Shown here one piece after another: positions 52,004 to 60,696 of a stretch of DNA of 64,000 nt. The position numbers and the translations under genes were made by a program. This DNA comes from Clostridia bacterium (GTDB lineage: Bacteria; Bacillota; Clostridia; RGIG7378). The stretch lies in the NCBI GenBank assembly GCA_017559445.1, contig JAFYSJ010000023.1:1-64000 (forward strand). The letters run 5' to 3'. The notes beneath the pieces are model-generated. The model was not told where the DNA came from. It saw only the letters and a program-made list of their open reading frames with translations, and searched no databases. Each line of letters begins with the position of its first letter. Positions within the stretch are counted from its first letter, which is position 1.

Positions 52004-52471
52004 CTAAAAAATCACGGTTCTCTTAACCTGTTTTACATTTTCAAAATCAAACTCTAAGGTTACATCCTTAACAGAGATTATTAACTTATCTGCTGTCTTA
52101 GATACAAGCTTACCCTCATACTTATTCTTCTTATTAACAGGGGTAACAAGCTTAACCTCTACGTCCTCTCCCTCATATCTCTCATAGTCCCTATCTGTAG
52201 TCAAGGGTCTATCAAATCCTGGGGAGCAAACCTCCAAATTGTATGGTTCATCGGGCATATCAATTGTGTCCAATCCACCATCAAACTCGTGACTCAAATC
52301 ACCAATTGTGTTCATGTCAACGCCGCCCTTGCGATCAACGACAATACGATAGTATCTCATGTCGTTCTCTCTACCAGTCTCAACAGCGATCAACTCAACA
52401 TCGGTGTTAGAAAGCACTGCTGTAACCATCTCAGTAATAGCTTCTACAATCTTAGCTCTGCCAAGTGCCAT
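52004..52471 (-). CDS. rimP: Ribosome maturation factor RimP
   Basis: A 155-residue 30S assembly factor. VELIAVETGRENDMRYYRIVVDRKGG and YNLEVCSPGFDRPLTTDRDYERY are the family motifs, followed by an SH3-like C-terminal domain. ATG at 52471 follows CGGAGG. It opens the rimP-nusA-rnpM-infB-rbfA-nrnA-truB-ribF-queH operon. Confidence 0.95.
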   Translation of the reverse strand: MALGRAKIVEAITEMVTAVLSNTDVELIAVETGRENDMRYYRIVVDRKGGVDMNTIGDLSHEFDGGLDTIDMPDEPYNLEVCSPGFDRPLTTDRDYERYEGEDVEVKLVTPVNKKNKYEGKLVSKTADKLIISVKDVTLEFDFENVKQVKRTVIF

Positions 52472-52493
52472 AAAACCTCCGAAATAATAACGA

Positions 52494-52517
52494 AAGAGTG
52501 GCCAAACGACCACTCTT
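52494..52517 (-). other. Leader hairpin of the nusA operon
   Basis: AAGAGTGG / CCACTCTT forms an 8-bp stem in the 5' leader between promoter and the rimP ribosome site. No T-run follows. It may be a stabilising or NusA-related regulatory hairpin. Confidence 0.5.
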
Positions 52518-52543
52518 CCAAAAAATCTCTAAACAACGCTGTT

Positions 52544-52572
52544 ATATTATCATTGTAAAAGTGGGTTGTCAA
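52544..52572 (-). promoter_or_regulatory. Promoter of the rimP-nusA-infB operon
   Basis: TTGACA (52567-52572) and TAATAT (52544-52549) are separated by 17 bp on the minus strand, a strong sigma-A type promoter. Confidence 0.85.
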
Positions 52573-52591
52573 TCTTATTAAAATTAAACAA

Positions 52592-52618
52592 TAGAGCTCG
52601 GCGCATTGCCGAGCTCTA
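52592..52618 (-). terminator. Terminator of pckA
   Basis: A perfect 11-bp stem TAGAGCTCGGC / GCCGAGCTCTA with a 5-nt loop, then a T-rich tract on the minus strand. Confidence 0.88.
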
Positions 52619-52646
52619 TCAATTAGCATATTAAGCTGTTGCTAAA

Positions 52647-54251
52647 TTAAGCCTTTGGGCCTGCAGCAACGAGTGCCTTACCAGCATCATTGCCCTCATA
52701 CTTAGCAAAGTTCTTAACGAATCTGGATGCAAGATCCTGAGCCTTTGTCTCCCACTGGGAAGCATCAGCATATGTATCACGAGGATCAAGAATCTTTGTA
52801 TCAACGCCGTTAAGCTCTGTTGGTACCTCGAAATCGAAGTGAGGAATCTTCTTTGTAGGAGCGTTGTTGATGTCGCCATTCAAGATTGCGTCGATGATAC
52901 CACGTGTATCGCGAATGGAGATACGCTTGCCTGTGCCGTTCCAACCTGTGTTTACAAGGTAAGCCTTAGCGCCGGACTGCTCCATCTTCTTAACGAGCTC
53001 CTCAGCATACTTTGTTGGGTGAAGCTCAAGGAATGCCTGACCGAAGCATGCAGAGAATGTTGGTGTAGGCTCTGTGATGCCGCGCTCTGTACCAGCAAGC
53101 TTAGCTGTGAAACCGGAGAGGAAGTAGTACTTTGTCTGCTCTGGTGTCAAGATAGAAACTGGAGGAAGAACTCCGAAAGCGTCTGCAGAAAGGAAGATAA
53201 CGTTCTTAGCTGCAGGTGCAGAAGATACAGGAGTTACGATGTTGTTGATGTGGTTGATTGGGTAAGAAACACGTGTGTTCTCTGTAACGCTCTTGTCGTT
53301 GAAGTCAATCACACCCTCTGCATCAAGAGTAACGTTCTCAAGAAGAGCGTTGCGCTTAATTGCATTGAAGATATCTGGCTCAGAATCCTTATCAAGGTTG
53401 ATAACCTTAGCGTAGCATCCACCCTCGAAGTTGAATACGCCGTTGTCATCCCATCCGTGCTCGTCATCACCAATAAGAAGACGCTTAGGATCTGTGGAAA
53501 GTGTTGTCTTACCTGTACCGGAGAGACCAAAGAAGATAGCTGTGTTCTCACCGTTCATATCTGTGTTAGCGGAGCAGTGCATGGAAGCAATACCCTTAAG
53601 AGGCAAGAAGTAGTTCATCATGGAGAACATACCCTTCTTCATCTCACCGCCGTACCATGTGTTAAGAATAACCTGCTCACGAGATGTAAGGTTGAAAGCA
53701 ACTGCTGTCTCAGAGTTAAGACCAAGCTCCTTGTAATTCTCAACCTTTGCCTTAGATGCATTGTAAACAATGAAGTCAGGCTCGAATGTCTCAAGCTCCT
53801 CTGCTGTAGGAACGATGAACATGTTCTTAACGAAGTGTGCCTGCCATGCTACGTTTACGATGAAACGGATAGCCATACGTGTATCCTTGTTTGCGCCGCA
53901 GAATGCATCTACAACGAAGAGTCTCTTACCAGAAAGCTCCTTAACTGCCAAATCCTTAAGAACGTTCCATGTCTCTGTGGAAATTGGGTGGTTGTCATTC
54001 TTGTACTCATCGGATGTCCACCATACTGTATCCTTGGATGTCTCGTCCATAACGATGTACTTATCCTTAGGGGAACGACCTGTGTAAACACCTGTCATAA
54101 CGTTAACAGCACCAAGCTCAGAAACCTGACCCTTCTCATAGCCCTCAAGCTCAGGCTTTGTCTCTTCTACGAACAATGTCTCGTAGGAAGGATTATGTAC
54201 AATCTCTGTTGTGCCGCAAATACCATACTTGTTAAGATTAAGTTCTGCCAT
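52647..54251 (-). CDS. pckA: Phosphoenolpyruvate carboxykinase (ATP)
   Basis: A 534-residue PckA that interconverts oxaloacetate and PEP with [18 protein letters not shown] near 57, the kinase loop [16 protein letters not shown] near 244, and [23 protein letters not shown] near 265 are diagnostic. In gut anaerobes it often runs toward oxaloacetate, capturing CO2 and making ATP. It has its own promoter and terminator. Confidence 0.98.
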   Translation of the reverse strand: MAELNLNKYGICGTTEIVHNPSYETLFVEETKPELEGYEKGQVSELGAVNVMTGVYTGRSPKDKYIVMDETSKDTVWWTSDEYKNDNHPISTETWNVLKDLAVKELSGKRLFVVDAFCGANKDTRMAIRFIVNVAWQAHFVKNMFIVPTAEELETFEPDFIVYNASKAKVENYKELGLNSETAVAFNLTSREQVILNTWYGGEMKKGMFSMMNYFLPLKGIASMHCSANTDMNGENTAIFFGLSGTGKTTLSTDPKRLLIGDDEHGWDDNGVFNFEGGCYAKVINLDKDSEPDIFNAIKRNALLENVTLDAEGVIDFNDKSVTENTRVSYPINHINNIVTPVSSAPAAKNVIFLSADAFGVLPPVSILTPEQTKYYFLSGFTAKLAGTERGITEPTPTFSACFGQAFLELHPTKYAEELVKKMEQSGAKAYLVNTGWNGTGKRISIRDTRGIIDAILNGDINNAPTKKIPHFDFEVPTELNGVDTKILDPRDTYADASQWETKAQDLASRFVKNFAKYEGNDAGKALVAAGPKA

Positions 54252-54349
54252 TTTGTATATAACCTCTTTCTAAAAATATAATGCCTGCCATAGGCAGACA
54301 TATTGCTAACATCTGCACGTTGGCCCTACTATCTCACGATAGCATCCAA

Positions 54350-54378
54350 ATAATACACTAATTGTCATCTAAAAGCAA
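54350..54378 (-). promoter_or_regulatory. Promoter of pckA
   Basis: TTGCTT (54373-54378) and TATTAT (54350-54355) with a 17-bp spacer on the minus strand. The leader of about 95 nt contains a small GCCTGCC/GGCAGGC-like hairpin near 54284. Confidence 0.7.
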
Positions 54379-54397
54379 TATCCATTAACATAAAAAA

Positions 54398-54417
54398 GGC
54401 CCGGTTAAAACCGGACC
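54398..54417 (-). terminator. Terminator of the nucleoside ABC importer operon
   Basis: A 9-bp stem GGTCCGGTT / AACCGGGCC (one wobble), 2-nt core loop, T6 on the minus strand. Confidence 0.85.
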
Positions 54418-54436
54418 AATTTTGTATAAAATCACA

Positions 54437-55396
54437 TTATCTCTGGCCTTTTTCAAAGGGTATTCCCTCCGCCTTAGGAGCACGAGAAGATTTAGATGTA
54501 AATGCCAATACCAAAAGTGAAATAATGTATGGCAACATATTATAAACGTTACTTGGAATGTTGAGCTCCATGAGAAGTGGGAATGCTGTATAAACGTTAG
54601 AAAGTGCCCTGAACAAACCAAAAATAATGGCTGCTCCAGCAATCTTCCATGGCTTCCATTCACCAAAGATCATAACTGCCAATGCCAAGAAACCTGCACC
54701 AGCTACTCCATACTTAAAGTCCCAGCTTGAGTTAGCAGATGCAATGTATACAAGTCCACCGATACCGCCCAATACACCGGAGATCATAACACCAGAGTAT
54801 CTCATCTTAGCAACGTTAACACCTGCTGCGTCTGCTGCCTGTGGATGCTCACCGCATGCGTAAAGTCTAAGACCGAACTTTGTCTTATAAAGAATAACTG
54901 CAGAAACGATTAATGCAACAATTGTAATTACAAAGAACCAGTTAAATTCGAAGAATGACTTTTCTCCAAGGTTCCATCTTACGATAAAGGCTTCATGTTC
55001 TTCTATATATCTTACAATAGCAGAAACGTTATCACCGTGAGATGCAGTTGTGTTAATAGCCTTTACTACAACAGCTGCAACTGCTGTGGCCAAAATATTC
55101 ATAGCAGTTCCAACCAAAGTCTGGTCTGCCTTAAAGTTAATGGCCGCAACGGACAATAACATTGAGAACGCAAGTCCTGCCAAGGCCGCCATCAGAACTG
55201 TCAGCACCACAATCAAAAATGGTGATACACCTTCTGGCATATACATCATGGTAAGAGCTCCTCCAAGAGCACCGATAACCATGATACCCTCAAGACCAAT
55301 GTTAATAACACCACTATGTTCTGAGAACATACCACCAAGGGCTACCAAAATAAGGCAAGAAGCATAGATTAAAGTATACTGAATCAATAAAATCAT
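54437..55396 (-). CDS. BMP/Nup-type ABC transporter permease (NupQ-like)
   Basis: A 319-residue BPD_transp_2 family permease with about nine helices, starting MILLIQYTLIYASCLILVALGGMFSEHSGVINIGLEGIMV (landmark). The EHSGVINIGLEGIM motif is typical of nucleoside/simple-sugar importers. It overlaps the next permease by four bases and completes a BMP-ATPase-permease-permease operon. Confidence 0.93.
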   Translation of the reverse strand: MILLIQYTLIYASCLILVALGGMFSEHSGVINIGLEGIMVIGALGGALTMMYMPEGVSPFLIVVLTVLMAALAGLAFSMLLSVAAINFKADQTLVGTAMNILATAVAAVVVKAINTTASHGDNVSAIVRYIEEHEAFIVRWNLGEKSFFEFNWFFVITIVALIVSAVILYKTKFGLRLYACGEHPQAADAAGVNVAKMRYSGVMISGVLGGIGGLVYIASANSSWDFKYGVAGAGFLALAVMIFGEWKPWKIAGAAIIFGLFRALSNVYTAFPLLMELNIPSNVYNMLPYIISLLVLAFTSKSSRAPKAEGIPFEKGQR

Positions 55397-56499
55397 TGCT
55401 TTTCTCCCCTTTCTGCCTTACGTTCCTTGAGACGTTTAAGAACCATCCTAACAATCATTGTGAATGCGCTGAAATAAATAATAATAGCAACAATCAAACC
55501 TGAAATATCAGAACTATAAACGTTAAGGTCAATCATAGTTCCGCCAATGGAAATATGCTTAATGAAATAAGATGAGAAAATAACACCAATTGGGTTAAGT
55601 CCACCTAAGAAAGCAGCTACAATTCCGTCAAATCCCATGGCTGGCAATGAAGATGCAGATGTTTCCCACTGTTCAATACCAGTCAAATAATAAAGACCAG
55701 CACCAAGACCTGCCAAAGCACCAGAAATAGCCAATGTCAAAATGATATTTCTGTAATCATTCATACCACTGTATTTAGCTGCATGCTTGTTTCCACCAGT
55801 TGCCTTAAGCTCGTAACCAAAAACTGTCTTATTCAGTACAATGTTAATGATAATTGCAACTATGATTGCCACAAAGATAGATGGTCCAAAGTACTCGTTA
55901 TTAAGAACCTTATCAAGTCCAAGAGTTGGAATCATACCCTGTTTTGCGTAATTATGAAGCTGAAGTGTACCTGGGCTAACAGTTTCTTTAGTCAAGTCAT
56001 TGTTAAGCCAAATGTTAACAATATACAAAGAAATCCAGTTAAGCATGATGCCTGAAATAACTTCGTTAACATTAAATACTGACTTAAGGAATCCAGCTAT
56101 AGCACCCCAAACCATACCACCTACAACTGCAAACAAAAGGCAAAGGTACCAGGGCCAATCCCAAGCAAGAGCAGCCCACATGCAGCATCCAATACCGATT
56201 GTGTACTGTCCGGCAACACCAATATTAAACATACCAACCTTGTAAGCAAAAGTTACTGCCAAGGAAGTCATGATCAATGGAGCTGTTCTAACTAAAGTAC
56301 CACCAATATTCTTGAGAATAAGGTTTGGTCTAGTGAAATTAAGGTAGTTCTTAAGGATAGTTAAAATAGCCTTAGGAGCACCTGCTGGATTAATACAAAG
56401 TAAAACGATAAATCCAACAACTAAACCTGCAATAATTGCTACTACAGATGCAAGAAATGTCTGCATTCCTGGAGAATCAAGTTTGAATTTTTTCTTCAT
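55393..56499 (-). CDS. BMP/Nup-type ABC transporter permease (NupP-like)
   Basis: A 368-residue permease of the same family with an N-terminal helix pair, a long loop and about eight more helices. KVGMFNIGVAGQYTIG near 88 is the family motif. It overlaps the ATPase gene by one base. Confidence 0.93.
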   Translation of the reverse strand: MKKKFKLDSPGMQTFLASVVAIIAGLVVGFIVLLCINPAGAPKAILTILKNYLNFTRPNLILKNIGGTLVRTAPLIMTSLAVTFAYKVGMFNIGVAGQYTIGIGCCMWAALAWDWPWYLCLLFAVVGGMVWGAIAGFLKSVFNVNEVISGIMLNWISLYIVNIWLNNDLTKETVSPGTLQLHNYAKQGMIPTLGLDKVLNNEYFGPSIFVAIIVAIIINIVLNKTVFGYELKATGGNKHAAKYSGMNDYRNIILTLAISGALAGLGAGLYYLTGIEQWETSASSLPAMGFDGIVAAFLGGLNPIGVIFSSYFIKHISIGGTMIDLNVYSSDISGLIVAIIIYFSAFTMIVRMVLKRLKERKAERGEKQ

Positions 56500-58043
56500 T
56501 ATTTCTCTCCTCCATTCATATCATCTCTCTTTGCACCTGCCATGTAGAGGCCGAGTTCCTGTACAGAACATGTCTTAGGATTAAGTTCTCCTACGATTTC
56601 GCCTTCGAACATAACAAGGATTCTATCAGCAACAGACATAACCTCATCAAGTTCGAGAGAAACAAGCAATACTGCTTTGCCTGAGTCACGCTGTGCAACA
56701 AGCTGTCTATGAACCTGCTCAATGGCACCTACGTCAAGACCTCTTGTTGGCTGTACTGAAATAAGAAGTTCTGTATCTCTATCGATTTCTCTAGCAATAA
56801 TAGCCTTCTGCTGGTTACCACCAGACATGGATCTAGCTGTAGTAATGGAACCCTGACCAGATCTAATGTCATACTGATCAATCAATTTCTCAGAATAATG
56901 GCGAACTTCATTGAACTTAATAAAACCATTCTTTTGGAATTCAGGCTCAAAATATGTCTGCAAAACAAGGTTCTGTTCCAAACTGTAATCAAGAACAAGA
57001 CCATGCTTATGTCTATCCTCTGGAATATGGCTAATACCTGCCAAGTTTCTCTTACGGATTGACTGCTTAGAAAGCTCAACACCATTCATCTTAATGCTGC
57101 CGGAAACAATTGGCTCTAAGCCTGACAATGCATACACAAGTTCTGTCTGTCCATTGCCATCAATACCTGCAATACAGAGAATTTCACCCTTATGAACATC
57201 AAAGGATACATTCTTAACAGCATTATTCTTGTGTTGCTTAGATGCTACTACCATGTTCTTAACACTAAGAACCACATCGCCTGGAACAGCATCTGACTTC
57301 TCTACCTGAAGCTGAACCTTACGTCCAACCATCATCTCAGAAAGTTCCTCTGCTGTTGCATCCTTAACATCTACTGTACCAATATACTTGCCCTTGCGGA
57401 GAACTGTACATCTATCAGCTACTGCCAAAATTTCATTAAGCTTGTGAGTGATGAACAAAATAGCCTTACCCTCGTTGGCAAACTCTCTCATGATGATCAT
57501 AAGCTCATCAATTTCCTGAGGTGTCAGAACCGCAGTAGGCTCGTCAAATATCAAAATATCGTTATCGCGGTAAAGCATCTTAAGGATCTCTACACGCTGT
57601 TGCATTCCAACTGTAATATTTTCGATCTTAGCATCAGGATTAACGCTAAGATGATACTTTTCAGAAAGAGCCATAACTTTACGTCTAGCTTCTTTCTTAG
57701 TAATTAAACCAAATTTTGTTGGCTCTACGCCTAAAATAATATTGTCGAGCACAGAAAAACACTCCACCAACTTAAAGTGCTGGTGAACCATTCCAATTCC
57801 AAGTGCTGTGGCATCATTAGGGTTATTAATCTTAACCTCTTTGCCATCTTTTAAAATCTTACCTTCTTCTGGCTGATAAAGTCCAAACAAAACACTCATA
57901 AGAGTAGATTTACCTGCACCATTTTCACCCAAAAGCGCATGAATCTCTCCCTTGCGAAGACCAAGAGAAATATCATCATTAGCAACAATACCTGGGAAAA
58001 CCTTAGTAATATGTTGCATTTCAATTACGAACTTATCGTTCAT
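56499..58043 (-). CDS. BMP/Nup-type ABC transporter ATPase (NupO-like)
   Basis: A 514-residue protein with two fused nucleotide-binding domains. The first is canonical (LLGENGAGKSTLMSVL near 38, VGMQQRVEILKMLYR near 145, LIFDEPTAVLTP). The second has a degenerate Walker A (CIAGIDGNGQTELVYAL) but retains MSGGNQQKAIIAREI, the rule in this family. The ATG follows a G-rich box. It energises import of nucleosides by the two permeases. Confidence 0.94.
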   Translation of the reverse strand: MNDKFVIEMQHITKVFPGIVANDDISLGLRKGEIHALLGENGAGKSTLMSVLFGLYQPEEGKILKDGKEVKINNPNDATALGIGMVHQHFKLVECFSVLDNIILGVEPTKFGLITKKEARRKVMALSEKYHLSVNPDAKIENITVGMQQRVEILKMLYRDNDILIFDEPTAVLTPQEIDELMIIMREFANEGKAILFITHKLNEILAVADRCTVLRKGKYIGTVDVKDATAEELSEMMVGRKVQLQVEKSDAVPGDVVLSVKNMVVASKQHKNNAVKNVSFDVHKGEILCIAGIDGNGQTELVYALSGLEPIVSGSIKMNGVELSKQSIRKRNLAGISHIPEDRHKHGLVLDYSLEQNLVLQTYFEPEFQKNGFIKFNEVRHYSEKLIDQYDIRSGQGSITTARSMSGGNQQKAIIAREIDRDTELLISVQPTRGLDVGAIEQVHRQLVAQRDSGKAVLLVSLELDEVMSVADRILVMFEGEIVGELNPKTCSVQELGLYMAGAKRDDMNGGEK

Positions 58044-58124
58044 TTTGCCCCCAAAAAGTGCGAGGGACGACCACATAGGCCGTCCCTCTGTTAGTTAGTC
58101 TAATTAATCAATCTAAACGGCAGA

Positions 58125-59297
58125 TTACTTAATATTTCCGAGGTAGTTAACAGTAGTTCTAGAACCAACTGTAGGCTCCTTAGTTACGTCTGGAGAAACT
58201 GTAACTGTTCCATCAAACATAGCCTTTACAAGTGCCTTGTAATCTTCCTGTGTATAATCTGCATCCCACAATGTTGTGTTGTAAGGAATCTGAACGTAGT
58301 TAGCTTCTGGATCTGTGCCGGAAACGAGACCAAGGTTAACGATCTTACCCTTATAATCATCCCACTTACCATCTGCAATAGCGTTGAGTAACAACTTAAC
58401 TGTTGGCTGGAGACCCTTCATAGCGGATGTAATTGTCATACCCTCGCCATAGAGACCATCGATAATAGCCTTCTGGTCAACGTCAACACCGATAACCTTA
58501 CCACCTGTCTTCTTAGCAGACTCTGCTGCAGATGTGTAAATACCACCGCCGCAAGCGAATACTACTTCAACACCAAGGTTCTGATACCAGTTGTCTGTGT
58601 AAGCTGTGATAACGTCATCACCATAGAACTGGTTACCATATGCGTACTCAATCTTAATATCAACACCAAGCTGCTCAGCTGCGTAGTTAGCGCCCTGAAC
58701 GAAACCATAACCGAAACGAATAACTGCTGGAACTGCCATGCCGCCCAAGAAACCAAGGTGCTTGTAACCCTGCTCTACTGCGAATACACCAGCCATGAAG
58801 CCAGAAAGCTCTTCCTGGTAAACTGCGCAGAATACGTTGGACTTAAGATACTTTGTAATATCATAATCATCTGGGTTCCATGTGTAGGACTCACCAATAG
58901 CCTCAGAAAGGATATCACCAGCTGCTACGTCAAGAGCAACGAACTTAACGTCTGGATAATCATCCTGAACCTTAACGATAGTGCCTGCAAATGCATAACC
59001 TGGGAGAACGATAACGTTGTAACCCTCGTTAATTGCCTGCTCTACGGAAGCAACACGTGCGTCTGTGTTATTGTCTGCTGGCTTGAAGTACTTAAAATCA
59101 ACTTCGTTAGCCTCACACCACTCCTTACATGCCTCATATGTAGACTGGTTGAAGGACTGGTCTGTGATATCGCCATAGTCTGTAACCATAGCAACCTTCA
59201 TATCAGCTGTTCCATTATCGCCACCGCAAGCTGTGAATACTGCAAGAGTAGACATAACCAAAGCAAGTGCAAGAACCAATGATAAAATCTTCTTCAT
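58125..59297 (-). CDS. BMP-family nucleoside-binding lipoprotein
   Basis: A 390-residue solute-binding lipoprotein. A signal peptide ends in the lipobox AVFTACGG. The mature BMP domain has MVTDYGDITDQSFNQSTYEAC, a hallmark of purine nucleoside receptors such as PnrA/BmpA/NupN. First and likely most expressed gene of the importer operon. The ATG at 59297 has GGAG eight bases upstream. Confidence 0.95.
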   Translation of the reverse strand: MKKILSLVLALALVMSTLAVFTACGGDNGTADMKVAMVTDYGDITDQSFNQSTYEACKEWCEANEVDFKYFKPADNNTDARVASVEQAINEGYNVIVLPGYAFAGTIVKVQDDYPDVKFVALDVAAGDILSEAIGESYTWNPDDYDITKYLKSNVFCAVYQEELSGFMAGVFAVEQGYKHLGFLGGMAVPAVIRFGYGFVQGANYAAEQLGVDIKIEYAYGNQFYGDDVITAYTDNWYQNLGVEVVFACGGGIYTSAAESAKKTGGKVIGVDVDQKAIIDGLYGEGMTITSAMKGLQPTVKLLLNAIADGKWDDYKGKIVNLGLVSGTDPEANYVQIPYNTTLWDADYTQEDYKALVKAMFDGTVTVSPDVTKEPTVGSRTTVNYLGNIK

Positions 59298-59322
59298 ATT
59301 GTTCACTCCTTAATATATTTAT

Positions 59323-59382
59323 AGGGCGTAACTATAAAAATAGTTACGCCCTAACTGTACTCCATTGTGAATTCTTTGTCAA
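59323..59382 (-). promoter_or_regulatory. Promoter of the importer operon with a perfect palindrome at the start site
   Basis: TTGACA (59377-59382) and TACAGT (59354-59359) are 17 bp apart. A perfect 13-bp inverted repeat AGGGCGTAACTAT / ATAGTTACGCCCT (59323-59352, 4-nt centre) begins right after the -10, covering the start of transcription. It could be a repressor operator, or double as the cdd terminator. Confidence 0.75.
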
Positions 59383-59426
59383 TAAACACTAAATATTATG
59401 AGACCATATTAACATTTTTTATCATT

Positions 59427-59858
59427 TTAGCACATGTGAGAGTTATCAAATCCATAAGGGAGCAACTCCTTAAGCAAAAACTCATCGTATGTGTCTGGTT
59501 TTATTACGATAATTACAAACTTTTCGGGATCACAGAACTCCTGCATTACCTGTCTGCACACACCGCAAGGAGGAAATGCATCTGCAATTACTCCGCCTTT
59601 GCCTCCGCAAACTGCAATTGCTGTAAATTCCTTTATGCCAGAGCTAACTGCCTTAAAGAAAGCTACTCTCTCTGCACAACATGTAGGTGAATATGCGGCA
59701 TTTTCGATATTACAACCTGTAATTATAGTTCCTTCCTTTGCAAGAAGAGCTGCTCCTACTGTGTATCCTGAATAAGGAACATATGCCTTAGTCATAGCAA
59801 CCTTTGCCTCTGCAATAAGTTGGTCTACAATCTTAGAATCAATCAAATTTCTAGCCAT
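59427..59858 (-). CDS. cdd: Cytidine deaminase
   Basis: A 143-residue zinc enzyme turning cytidine and deoxycytidine into uridine forms. YVPYSGYTVGAALLAKEG near 25, NIENAAYSPTCCAERVA near 50 (TCCAE zinc site) and FPPCGVCRQVMQEF near 90 are diagnostic. ATG at 59858 follows AAGGAG; it overlaps tdk by 8 bp. A salvage partner for the nucleoside importer downstream. Confidence 0.97.
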   Translation of the reverse strand: MARNLIDSKIVDQLIAEAKVAMTKAYVPYSGYTVGAALLAKEGTIITGCNIENAAYSPTCCAERVAFFKAVSSGIKEFTAIAVCGGKGGVIADAFPPCGVCRQVMQEFCDPEKFVIIVIKPDTYDEFLLKELLPYGFDNSHMC

Positions 59859-60426
59859 TATTCTGCTCCTTAATCTTTCGTGTCCAACATCTATGGCACA
59901 TAGCCACATATTGGTCATTACCGCCCAACAAAATCTGGTCACCATCTGTTATGATGCGTCCATTTCCATCGATTCTAGCATTAACTATTGCCTTAGAACC
60001 ACATTCACACATGGTCTTAATCTCCTCTATTGCATCTGCAACCTCAAGGAGTCTATGGCTTCCTGGGAATGTCTTTGTTCTAAAGTCTGTTCTAAGCCCA
60101 AAGCACAAAACAGCTATGTTCTTTTCGTCAACAATAAGTCTAAGCTGATCAATCTGCTCAGGAGTAAAGAACTGTGCCTCGTCAGCAATAACTACGTCAG
60201 CTTGTCCATGGGCAATATATGCTTCATAAATATCGTCATTAGGTTCGATTACATGAACATCTGCAGCTAAACCAATTCTAGATTTAACTTGCGCATCTCT
60301 CTTATCAATAGAAGGCTTAATAAGCCATACAGACATTCCACGTTCCTCGTAGTTAAACTTGGTAATCAATGCCTGCGCAGATTTAGATGAGCCCATTGCT
60401 CCATACTTAAAATAAAGTTTAGCCAT
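59851..60426 (-). CDS. tdk: Thymidine kinase
   Basis: A 191-residue TK1-like enzyme. The P-loop reads YGAMGSSKSAQAL near 8, the variant seen in some Clostridia (usual GxMxSGKS). VVIADEAQFFTPEQI near 80, CFGLRTDFRTKTFPGS near 105, and zinc cysteines CECG and CHRC complete the family pattern. Co-transcribed with cdd. Confidence 0.95.
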   Translation of the reverse strand: MAKLYFKYGAMGSSKSAQALITKFNYEERGMSVWLIKPSIDKRDAQVKSRIGLAADVHVIEPNDDIYEAYIAHGQADVVIADEAQFFTPEQIDQLRLIVDEKNIAVLCFGLRTDFRTKTFPGSHRLLEVADAIEEIKTMCECGSKAIVNARIDGNGRIITDGDQILLGGNDQYVAMCHRCWTRKIKEQNNG

Positions 60427-60431
60427 AAAAA

Positions 60432-60565
60432 CTCTCCATTTTTTTAGTGTTTAGTGTTTGGTGTTTATCCATTACTTTGGAACGACCCAAAGTAATCAAA
60501 AGTCGCCCGCTACTTCCGAAGCGCGGGAGGCACGGTTCGCAAAGCTTTGCTTTGCAGTGTTTAGT
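60432..60565. repeat. Degenerate heptamer repeats with interspersed hairpins
   Basis: TAGTGTT-TAGTGTT-TGGTGTT at 60444-60465 opens the region, followed by a unique GC-rich segment with short palindromes (CCCGC..GCGGG, GCAAAGCTTTGCTTTGC) and another TAGTGATTG. The region lies between tdk and the third hairpin array. It holds no convincing gene. Confidence 0.65.
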
Positions 60566-60622
60566 GATTGTCACTATGTTCCAATGGTCGATTTTGCATA
60601 GGAACATGTTTCCTTCGTTAAC

Positions 60623-60696
60623 CACTAACCACTAGCAACACAGTTGCGTATACTAGCGCAGCGGCTCACTAACGAGCCTTGCTCGTGGTTCACTCA
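60623..60696 (+). repeat. CACTAGC-hairpin array, third copy, ending in a stop codon
   Basis: Abutting units at 60623, 60630, 60651, 60667 and 60691 open with YACTARC; hairpins GCAAC-aca-GTTGC and ACGAGC-ctt-GCTCGT match or vary those of the first array. The final CACTCAG holds, on the minus strand, the TGA stop of the following lipoprotein gene. Confidence 0.85.

Noticed and set aside
52839-54281. Long plus-strand open frame opposite pckA (480 codons)
   Set aside because: It is antisense to a fully conserved PEP carboxykinase, rich in Cys, Leu and Asn as expected of a shadow frame, and has no ribosome site or family motif.
60447-60635. Small plus-strand frame in the tdk-metallopeptidase gap
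   Set aside because: It is built from repeat sequence with many palindromes and lacks a ribosome site; best explained as repeats.
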